NCBI GenBank assembly: GCA_051453625.1
Contig: JBOZIK010000001.1
Span: 157,502,622 to 157,535,141 of the forward strand
Reading direction: 5' to 3'
DNA from: Welwitschia mirabilis
Lineage: Eukaryota > Gnetophyta > Gnetopsida > Welwitschiales
DNA length: 32,520 nucleotides
Position 1 is the first letter of the stretch. Every line of letters begins with the position of its first letter. A program made the translations under genes and the position numbers. The notes below the pieces were generated by a model. The model had not been told where the DNA came from. It worked only from the letters and a program-made list of their open reading frames with translations, and made no database searches. Shown in pieces: positions 12,301 through 22,676 of this stretch.

Positions 12301-15300
12301 CACAATGGTGAGACCTAATTAGGCAGGATTCTTGGAAAACAGGGCTATTCTTGACCAGGTTATATTTAACGACGGGATCCTCCAGTCTTTACAATAAGAC
12401 TAAGAAATGAACTTGTGCATTAAAGCTAGACATTGTAAAGGCATACGAAAAGTGGCTTGGAGTTTCCTTAAACATGTGTTGAAAAGCAAAGGTTTTCGGA
12501 TAAATTTATTCAACTAATAATGCAAATGCAAAGAATGGTGAAGTCCACCTTAAAAATTAACCAGGAAGTGCATGGGTATTTTAACACAGGTAGGGGCTTG
12601 AAGTAGGGAGATCGATCATATTCTTGGAAGCCACTATTCAGCAAATCAGTGCAATCAAGAAGGTATTACAGAATTTTGCAAAGGAATTGGGAGTGGATAT
12701 AAGCAGAGGAAGAGCAAAGTTTATTACTTCAATGCTTGGACAGGTGTGCAGTGAAGCATAAAGAGAATTTTAGGGATTGAAAAAGGTAAAGATAAGGATG
12801 TATACTTGGGAATTCCTTTCTTCAGATGGAATAACATTGCATCTTGGGAAGATTTAATTCAAAAGCTAGGGGAAAAAATGCAACTCTGGGAATGCCACAT
12901 TCCTCTTGAGCAAGGGAAAGATAATTTTAGCTAATTGTATTATATCTGCCATTGGGAAATACCACACTTCGAGTAGAGTGTCTTACCAGAAAAAAAAATA
13001 AAAGATAATTTAAACAGGCTTTTAGAAACTTCATCTGATCGGGAGGGAAAGGTGGTGTTAAATTTCATGCAGTGGCTTGCCAAGAGATACCTGAACTAGT
13101 TGAATCTGGGGGATGGGTATATAGGATATTAAAGATAGCGTGTTCTTGGCTCAAGTTAAGATTCTCTTGAACTAGAAGTGGGGGAAACCCTGCATGGAAA
13201 AAGTTGTTGAAAAGAAAGTACATGGAGTGGAAGGTAGGAGGGAGGATGGGTATATAGGATATTAAAGCTAGCGTGTTCTTGGCTCAAGTTAACATTATCT
13301 TGAACTAGAAGTGGGGGGAAACCCTACATGGAAAAAGTTGTTGAAAAGAAAGTACATGGAGTGGGAAGGTAGGAATGGGGAACCCCCCTTTTGGAAAGCA
13401 TGGCGAGAAAGCCTTGAAAGTCTATACACTTGGTCAGTTGGGAGAGGGGATATTCCCTTTTGGCCCTCAAAATTTTTAGATGGTAGGAGTCTAAATAAAG
13501 TTCCGGAATTAAGAAAGGCAAAATCTTGGCCCAAAAAGATATGTTGGCCTTAGAGTTAAGGACTACTATAGAAAAATTAATAATATTAGTAGGGAGAATG
13601 AAGTAGTGAATTTAGACGACGGGAGGATCTCACCAAAATCTCCTAATAAAGATTTACGGAACGAACAAGCTTTTAGAGAACACATGGAATAAGGAACGTT
13701 GGGCAAGTGTGCAGTTTGGTTGATTATTAAGAATAAGGCACCAACTGTAGTGAGGCTTCAAAGCAGTGGTCTAAGCATACCAGAAGCATGTAGTGCATGT
13801 GGAGCAAAGGAAATAGCAAAGCACTTATTCTGGGAATGCCCTTTTGCCAGCTGAGTGTGGAGGAGCATGTGCTAGGGACTCTCTTGGTTAGAGGTTTGGA
13901 GCACAATAGGTAAGTTTTTTGAAATTGTTCTGTGGTTTATTTGGCTCGTTAGAAATAGTAAGGCTTTCGGTCCTCAGGTGCGCAACGAAGAGGACACGAT
14001 TAGGCCAATTTTATGGAAGTTTTCTGGACTTTGGATCTTGCGGCTAATGGGGAAGCGTCCACAGTATGATCCAGCAGATGGTCAAAGTTTTGGAATAATG
14101 TAGAGCTTTGGGAGGAAGTAGAGTGAATTGGGTGGGTGCCATTGTTGGATTTAAAGGGGGACCTGAAATTGGACTCAGTTAGAGTGGTGAGTGAGGGAAA
14201 ATTGGTTTTGGGAAGGCAAAGATTTCTTATAACACCTCAGATGATAGCTGAAGCTATTGGATTGAGGGAGGAGGGAGAATTCTTTCTTTCCTTCTTCACA
14301 GGTCATGCCAATGCAGATAGATTCTTTCAGAGAAAAGCACCAAAGAATGCGAAAGGGGCCATAAGGAAGGCGGAGTTGCAACAACGCTAGGGTGTGGCTA
14401 TGAATTCATGGATAGATATATTGTTCATGATGGCAACCACTCTAAACTCAAGGGGCAGCTTTTTACTTTCTTATTAGCATTGAAAGAGACAAAACAATGA
14501 ATCTCCCCCAATTCTTTGCTAAAAAGCTTGAAGGAAAGACTGATAGAAAGCATTTCAGACTTGTTTGTAAATTGAAGGAGCACCTACAAGCTAGAGGATA
14601 GGGAGGGAGCGGTCCAACTAGGCACTTTAATGAGGACATGCGGAGAAGTAAGCAGAAGAGAATTTCTAGTGGCAAAAATAAACAGGGGAGTCATCGGCAA
14701 GGGGATGCCCAAGAAGCAAATTCTCTGCATGAAGAGGATGACGCAGGGGAACCCTCTGAAATGCAGTGAGCCTAGTGGAGGAGTTAGTCCAGGAGTAGCC
14801 TCAGAAACAAAGTAGCCCTTTGGGCAGAGATGAACCAGAAAGGGAAACGCCAACTAGTTGTGCTAGAGAAGAAGCAGCCACGAAGTCAAAGGGATCATTT
14901 CGTGGAGTGGGGTCAACGAAGGAGGCGCTGATTAAGATGTGTAAAAAGCAACCTAGAGCGAAGTCAAAGGGATCATTTCGTGGAGAAGGGCCAACGAAGG
15001 AGGCGCTGACTAAGATGTGCAAAAAGCAACCTAGAGATGGGGAGGGTGAAGGGGTCCAAAGGAGGGTTCCCAAATCGAAAGTTATTAAGGGAGGATGAGC
15101 TAGCAGAGGAGGAAGATTAGTGGGAAAAGGCCCAAGAGCAAGATGACCTTGAAGGAAGAGAAAAGCATTTCTTTGGATTCCGGAGTCTCAAACTCCGAAC
15201 TAGAGAGAGGAGAGCAGAGGTGGTCAAAGCCAGAGGAGGATTGCCTAGAGGAGCCCAATATCATGCATGTGCATAATTCATGGAGTGGAAAGATTATTAT

Positions 15301-18300
15301 GCAGTTCTAGTAGTCCATCCACAAGTTTCCAAGAACGATATTATTGCACTTCACAAGAAGTTGGCTCTACTTTGGCACCTAGGTAAGAATCGCCATAGAG
15401 TGCAGGAAGCATTGCAGAAAACCATAGAAATTAACAATGCAAAAGATATCCTTGTAAATTCAGATACCTGGAGAGCATATAATGAGAAATTTTTTGATCA
15501 CTTGGTGGATACTTATGTCAAAAAGCATTAGCAGGATCTTGAATTGGTTTATTTGGTTTGTTTTCTTTATTGTTTCTTAGTTGGTAGCTTAGAAGATAGC
15601 TCCCTTGGAGCCTATAGATCTGAAGCTGTGTTAGTACTGCATATGCAATTGATACTCCAAGTTTGTTACAAATTTTGAATACTGTTGTGATAGGCTAGGA
15701 TATATTTTGAGTAACAAGTGAAAATTATCCACAGACTTTACAATTTAGTCCTCAGCCCTCAAAATGAGCAGTGCAAGATTTGAAACTGCTTTGCCTGATT
15801 CCACTGGTATAATTCTTGAAAGTTTGCTAGAGAAAAGGAAGATTACAAAATGCAAAGAAGTTAACTACTAGTGATGCCCTCTTGAGGGTATGTGTTATAA
15901 TGCTCAGACAACAGCAAAACAAAAGAGATGAAATGAAGTCACTAGATGAAATGTCATACAAAAACAAAAATATACATCCTTTGATACTTGGAACAAATTG
16001 TGCCTGAGGTGCTAATAAGTATGGTGCATCACATCATTCCCTGTGACTGGATTCAGCCAGTCCCATGACTAACAAAAAATCGTGAGAAAGCAATAATTTT
16101 GATCAAGGTTTAGGAATCTTTCAGAATCTGATTCAAAGCACATTTTAATGCTTTCTTCTTTTTTCAAACTTGTATCAAAGCATCCAGAATGACTATTCCA
16201 CTAGAATCACGGTTCCAACAGCCAGAATCACAACTCTGACATGTTGTGATTCTAAAGTGAATCAGAATTTCTGGCAAACTCACCAAAAAAACACTACAAA
16301 GTCGTAGAGTTTCTGGCAAACTTTAAAAAAGCTAGAATATCATCTATTTTTATTATGAACATGCTTAACTAGAAGATAAGAATGCCTACAGACACTTACA
16401 AGTTTGATGAGAAGAACACAGTTTGCTAAATAGTGAATGATCCATTCCCATAAATGCATGGAGTTGCTCAAGTTCTTTATTTCTTTCTTTGGCAGTCTAA
16501 TTTGGGAACTAATTTCTCAAGGTTTCAAGAAAGTCAACCTACACATGGAATTAGTTCATACTCCACACTGTCATTTGCATAAACAAATCTTAAGGTTATG
16601 GGCATATGCATGCAATGGTTTATGAAATCCTTTGTCCCATCTTCTATCAATGAAATCCCAAAAACGTTTTTTCTTTCATTCTCTTCACTATAAAATGAGG
16701 TCAGGGTTTTGTTTGCTAAACCACCTTCTCACACATTTTAACCATAGGGCCATCATCTTTATCAACTATGTCGATATCATGAACAAGGGGTTCAACAGCC
16801 TATAATGAAAATAGGAAGTTATGAAGAGACAAGAATACATGTAAAATTTCATTTACACTATGATTTTAAATTCCAAAACTTTGAACTAGTTAAGTAGTTC
16901 CTTTTATTTCCTTTGTAACCTTGGTCCAAAAGGCTTTATTGTTTATGATATTCAGAGACAAAAACTCCTGAAGGAATACAAAATTGAAAAACCCATGCCC
17001 ACTCTGCCAGTCTTTAGAAGAAATTTCTTGTATAGGATGTCCATGTAGGTCATCCAAGCACTTTAAAGAGAGAAAATTTAGGGCAAATAATGTAGGAGAG
17101 GGTTTCACAAGGTCTTTTTTGCTAGCATGCCTTCTTATGAGGCTTAAACCAATGCTATAATGTTTAAAATAAGAAATGAATAGAAGATCACAAAAAATCA
17201 TTTCTAATTTCATAAAAAAATTGAAAATGTAAAAGTAGAAAATAATTGGATAAGGCGATATACCTTAACATAAAATTAACCTTTTTTTATGTCCTTAAGC
17301 ATCCAATCAATGCAATAGGCAGCAAACATGACATCTAAAAGATGCCTGAACATTTTTGGTAAAATCCCTTCCATCTTCTTATAGCTGGTGGCATTGTTAG
17401 TAATGAATTGGACGACATTATTGAACAACATCCCTTAAAATGCCCTCAAACAAGAACAGTAAGCATTCACGATTGTTGATTTGGTCAAAAGTATTAACAA
17501 ATTTAATAAACAATTTGTTTTTAAATGACATGTCAAGGAAGTTGATAACTGCTGCACCCTTTGAGATAGTTTGCCCATTTTCCATTATCAAACATCTGTT
17601 TTTTGCCCATGAGGCCTCTAAAGAAATGTAGAATTTCAAAAAAGTTGTAGTTTGTAGTTCATACAGAACAAAAAAGATAAAATTTTTAGTCAATCATTAG
17701 TCATTACACTATGCTCAAAAACCTTTTGTATCTTTTTAATTGCCTCATGACGCAATGACCTTCATGACTGATGCATAGGAGCCTTACTAAGCGCAACACC
17801 TATTTTCATAACAACAGTAAAAAAAATTAATACAAGAGATNNNNNNNNNNNNNNNNNNNNNNNNNNNNNNNNNNNNNNNNNNNNNNNNNNNNNNNNNNNN
17901 NNNNNNNNNNNNNNNNNNNNNNNNNNNNNNNNNNNNNNNNNNNNNNNNNNNNNNNNNNNNNNNNNNNNNNNNNNNNNNNNNNNNNNNNNNNNNNNNNNNN
18001 NNNNNNNNNNNNNNNNNNNNNNNNNNNNNNNNNNNNNNNNNNNNNNNNNNNNNNNNNNNNNNNNNNNNNNNNNNNNNNNNNNNNNNNNNNNNNNNNNNNN
18101 NNNNNNNNNNNNNNNNNNNNNNNNNNNNNNNNNNNNNNNNNNNNNNNNNNNNNNNNNNNNNNNNNNNNNNNNNNNNNNNNNNNNNNNNNNNNNNNNNNNN
18201 NNNNNNNNNNNNNNNNNNNNNNNNNNNNNNNNNNNNNNNNNNNNNNNNNNNNNNNNNNNNNNNNNNNNNNNNNNNNNNNNNNNNNNNNNNNNNNNNNNNN

Positions 18301-21300
18301 NNNNNNNNNNNNNNNNNNNNNNNNNNNNNNNNNNNNNNNNNNNNNNNNNNNNNNNNNNNNNNNNNNNNNNNNNNNNNNNNNNNNNNNNNNNNNNNNNNNN
18401 NNNNNNNNNNNNNNNNNNNNNNNNNNNNNNNNNNNNNNNNNNNNNNNNNNNNNNNNNNNNNNNNNNNNNNNNNNNNNNNNNNNNNNNNNNNNNNNNNNNN
18501 NNNNNNNNNNNNNNNNNNNNNNNNNNNNNNNNNNNNNNNNNNNNNNNNNNNNNNNNNNNNNNNNNNNNNNNNNNNNTGGGGAACTTGTATAAGATGAAAA
18601 AAAATTCAATCTTGCAACTCTATTAAAAGCTTCACCTTCCCGTTGGTGGCTTCTATTTGCTTCTTTTGTTGGTGTTTGGGAAGAAAAGGTATTGAACCAA
18701 AGGCACCAACATTAGATTCCTGGCAACAAGATTGGGCTTGAAGTCTTGAAGGTGCAACACACTGTTGCAATGATTCGTTTGTCTATGCATTTTTAGATTC
18801 TGCCTCATGTTTGGTCTTTCTATCTCATGCTAAGCAGTTGTTTTGTCTTATAAAATGATACTGTAGATTGATGTTTGGGAGAGTGAGGAGAAGAAGTGAG
18901 ACTGACATGAATTACTTTTCATTGTGCATGTGCATGCATGCGTGTGTGTGTGTGAGAAAAGGAAGGGGGGATTAGGTGCTTGTCTTTATTACAATTGCAG
19001 AGGTTGTGTAATTGCAAGAATCATGTCATCGTGACTATGTGAAGTTGTGATTACACACATCACAACCACAAATTTTCATGTAAATTCAGATACACACATG
19101 TTGTAGTAACATTTACATAATCCCAGTTGTGATTTACACACTTTTATAACTCTAGTCAAGATGTTTTAGAAACTTTTTGTTAATTGATCACCGGTGGTTA
19201 GGGTGCAATTCTAGGGATGAAGTGGTGGCCCCATTATAGGATCATATCAATTTTATAACAATATAAAGACTGCAAAAGTTGATTTGAGCATAAGAGATTC
19301 AATCTTTCATGATCTGAGAGGATGACTATAGGAACATAGTTCCAGGCATTTTAGAAGAGATAAAGGACGTTGATGAGGGCTTTGAAGAGCCGAAAGGATA
19401 TACACAAAGGAGAGGTGTTGAAACACCTCAATAGCTAAAGAGCCATATCACCTTTCTCTTTGAGAATTGGCACATCGAAGACACACATTGAGGAATACTG
19501 GTTAAGGAAAAATGTTTGAGTAGGTCTCCTTTGGGTGCTTGAGTAATTCTATGTGGACTGTTGGACACTTAACAAGTTGCTTGTCAAGGGTATGTGAGCT
19601 AGGTTTTGTTAGGTGTGGGCTCCACATGCCCAGCTCGATGAGTGAGTGAATATGAAGGGTTCTGGTTTCTATGTATGTCATAGCTTTTCGTGTAATAGTG
19701 ATGGGCCTAACAATTGGTATTAGAGCTATGGTTTTGGGTTGGTTTTATGTTCAAATCTCCTTGGTGTCTTCCCTGTTTATGTGAGTACTCGGCACATGGA
19801 TTGAGGGGGAGATTGTTGGGTATGCGCTCCCCATGCCCAACCTGATGAGTGGGTAAATCTGAAGGGCTCTGGTTTCTGCCTAAGTCACAATTTTTGGTGT
19901 GATGGTAAGGGGCCCAAGAATTGGTATCAGAGCCATGCTTTTGGCTTGGTTTTGGAAGCAAATCTCCTTGGTGCCTTCCTTGTTCATGTGAATACTCAGC
20001 ACGTGGATTGAGGGGGAGATTATTAGGTATGCACTCCCCTTGCCCCAACCTGATGAGTGGGTAAATATGAAGGGCTTTGGTTTCCGCCTAAGTCACTGTT
20101 TTTCATGTGATGATAATATGCCCAACAATTGGTATTAGAGCCATGCTTTTGGCTTGGTTTTGGGTTCAAATCTCCTTGGTGCCTTCTTAGCTCATATGAA
20201 CACTCATTATGTAGATCGAGCAGGAGATCGCTTCCCATGTCCAACCTAACGAGTGGGTAGTATTAAGGTGTTCTAGTTCCTACCTAAGCCATGACTTTTG
20301 GTATAATGGTAAAGGGCCCAACAATTGGTATTAGAGCCAATTAGACCATGATTTTGGCTTGGTTTGAGTTCAAATTTCCTTGATGCCTTCCGAGTTCATG
20401 AAGCACTTGGCATGTGGATCGAGGGGAAGATTTTTGCGTATGCAGTTCCCATGCGTAGCCCAACAAGTGGGTAAGTACAAAGGGTTCCAATTTTCACCTA
20501 AGTCATAGCTTTTGGTGTGATGGTAATGGGCCCAACAATTGGGCATACGCTCCCCATGCTCGGCCCTACGAGTGGGTAATTATGAAGGGTTCTAGTTTCC
20601 ACCTAAGTCATGGTTTTTGGTATAATGGTTTTTGGTATGATGGTAATGGACCCAACAATTGGTATCAAAGCCATTGTTTTGGCTTGGTTTTGGGTTCGAA
20701 TCTCCTTGGTGCCTTCCTAGTTCATGTGAGCACTCAGCATGTGGATTGATAGGAAAATTGTTGGGTATGCACTTCCCATGCCCAGCCTTACAAGTGGGTA
20801 GAGATGAAGGGTCCTAGTTTTCACCTAGGTCGTGACTTTTAGTGTGATGGTAATGGGCAAAAAGGTTTGGAACCCAAGAGGGCGCAACGAAGTGATGACA
20901 ATAAAAATATTAACATTTTCAGATTTCTCTTCCCAAATCTGGAATCAAGTAAGTCAATTCCTGCTGTTCTTAGCCCCCTTCTCTTGGGCCCAACTCCAGT
21001 CCTGGTTCTCTTCAAAGCTGAAATGCCCCAAAGGTCAGAAGCCAGATCACAAAAGCTGCTCTCAATGCTGCTGTATATTTTACTTGGCAGCACAAGAATC
21101 TCATCATCTGCAGCAATGCTGCCCCTCAATTGCAAGCCTGCTTTCAAAAGATCGAATTCAATATCAAGATTCAACTAGCGTCTATCAAAGTTCTGAAGGA
21201 CACCATCAACAACAGAAAATGGTGCCAAGCTCTTCACATCTACCTAGAATTCAAGACTAGAGCCATCAACAGACACCACTTAGGAGGACCTCATTCTAGC

Positions 21301-22628
21301 TGAAGNNNNNNNNNNCCCCTCTTTAGCGTCTCTTCCTGTTTCTACAACGCATCCATCCTGCAAGGAGCTCTAACCCTTCAGCATTCTCCTGGCGCTGCTG
21401 ATCTTCAGGCACAAATTCCAGTCTCAAACATCCGAGTGATAACCACAACTGCTCTGAACCTGCATCAAGACATTGGCGCTTAGTCGAATTTCATATTACG
21501 CCTCCCGTCGGTGACCTCAATGGGTGGCTCACCAAGTGCTGTTGGAGTTATGAGGCTCTCAGGTTCTTCTTCAGTAGCGATTACCAAAAAGATATTTAGG
21601 CCAGAGGGGAAGAAGAAAAAGGCATTTTTTATGGCAACCAAGAAGTCTTTATGTAGAACTTGGGGCTGTCATTCGACAGCAATGGAAACCTTGTGGATGA
21701 AAACAGCATTGCTCTGCCTGTTGAACATTTTTGCCCAAACCTCTACTCGGACTGAAGAACACAGCTGTTGTGTGCTGATCTGCTAGCATAGGAGGAGACA
21801 AAGAAGGCAACATAGTATTGATGCATTCTCCACAGATTCAGACTGTCTGAAGTAGACACTGCTGGAGGAGTAAAGGAGAAGCCATTAATCAGTGAAAAGG
21901 AGAACAACTGCATAGGGAGTAGAGGACCATCAGTAAGACAAGCGTTTCTACCCAGAGTTTAAGAGAAGGGCTAAGCAGTGACAGAATTCAAGAGAAGTTC
22001 CCTGATACTGCTAAAAAAATCGTATAGCAATCAGAACTAGTCTGATCGGCCTGTGAGCAAAAGGCTAGCCCTTGTTTTCTCACTTCAGCCAGAGCTCTTC
22101 TTTCGGATTGCGCTTGACAAGGACAGCAAAACTCTCATATGATTCACAACGATATTGGCATGATCAAGGCTGACCTGGTAATCAATTTGAGGACGATCGC
22201 TTGTCCTGGAGCAAAGGAGGCAGGGGCTGAAGCCAGTTTGTTTGGTCAGTTTCGGAATGGGGTTTTTTAAGCTGCTACACTCGCGCTGTAGTCCTTCGCT
22301 CTTGCATCAGAACATGGCACTCCCTCCCTTCCCTGCAAGGAATCCAATTTTAAAGAGGCCTTCTGGTGATAATGCAGACATCATCTTGTCTGTGCGCGCC
22401 CTCTCAAACCGTTGCTCAGAATCGCAAGCAGATTGCGTACGATGCTGCTTGCAAAAGAGCATCTTTATTTTTATGAAGGCTGCCTAATTGGTTTTCGCTG
22501 TAAACTTGAATCCTTCATCCAGTGCAACTAGTATCTTTGCTCTTAGGAATGATCACTCTGATCATTCAGTGATTTTGTAAGGGTTTGACCTTCTATGAAT
22601 TATCGGTAATGAATTTGACTTCTTGCAC

Positions 22629-22676
<48 letters not shown>

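Larger units (their letters stand above)
9360..14102 (+). mobile_element. Degraded plant L1-type LINE retrotransposon
   Basis: The domain order is that of plant L1 elements: a GC-richer leader (9360-9730), an ORF1 with DUF4283-like RNA-binding region and zinc knuckle, an apurinic-type endonuclease, a reverse transcriptase, and a C-terminal zinc-binding domain. All reading frames are broken by stops and frameshifts, and the RT core is deleted. No poly(A) tail or target duplication can be recognised, so the outer borders are approximate. It lies in the same orientation as the host gene. Confidence 0.85.
19607..20858 (+). mobile_element. Tandem TRIM array: seven LTR copies with short PBS/PPT internal segments
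   Basis: LTR copies lie at 19607-19712, 19814-19919, 20021-20127, 20229-20323 (5' end missing), 20432-20537, 20538-20657 and 20759-20858 (3' end degraded). The best copies begin TGTTGGG and others end CCCAACA, a 7 bp terminal inverted repeat. Five internal segments, about 100 bp each, start at once with a sequence like TGGTATCAGAGC, complementary to initiator tRNA-Met. Most end in a purine tract such as gagggggagat directly before the next LTR. The period is 207 bp. No protein is encoded, so this is a terminal-repeat retrotransposon in miniature that has become a tandem array. A repeated aggttt lies just before (19601) and just after (20863) the array and may be its target duplication. Confidence 0.85.
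20869..22674 (+). mobile_element. Poly(A)-tailed insertion of unknown identity
   Basis: A GC-richer segment that differs clearly from the surrounding AT-rich intron. It ends in 45 consecutive A (22630-22674), the mark of reverse transcription from a polyadenylated RNA. Open frames at 20832-21260, 21511-21786 and 22242-22487 show no family I recognise. A frame shifted from the second contains [21 protein letters not shown], which looks protein-like. It could be a processed pseudogene of an unfamiliar transcript or the 3' part of a non-LTR element. The left border is approximate and no target duplication is certain. Confidence 0.45.

Noticed and set aside
17827-18609. 260-codon minus-strand ORF
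   Set aside because: It runs through 736 N and is not evidence of an intact gene. Only the short end near 18577-18609 is informative, as part of the hAT remnant.
18929-18955. GT microsatellite as a Z-DNA or regulatory site
   Set aside because: Only about six or seven GT units plus alternating flanks; too short and common to claim a role.
19607-20858. CRISPR-like alternation of repeats and spacers
   Set aside because: The 'spacers' are themselves repeated and carry primer-binding sites and purine tracts. The organism is a plant and no cas genes are present.
20832-21260. 142-codon ORF as a protein gene
   Set aside because: It starts inside the TRIM LTR and uses no recognisable domain. It is treated as part of the unidentified poly(A)-tailed insertion.
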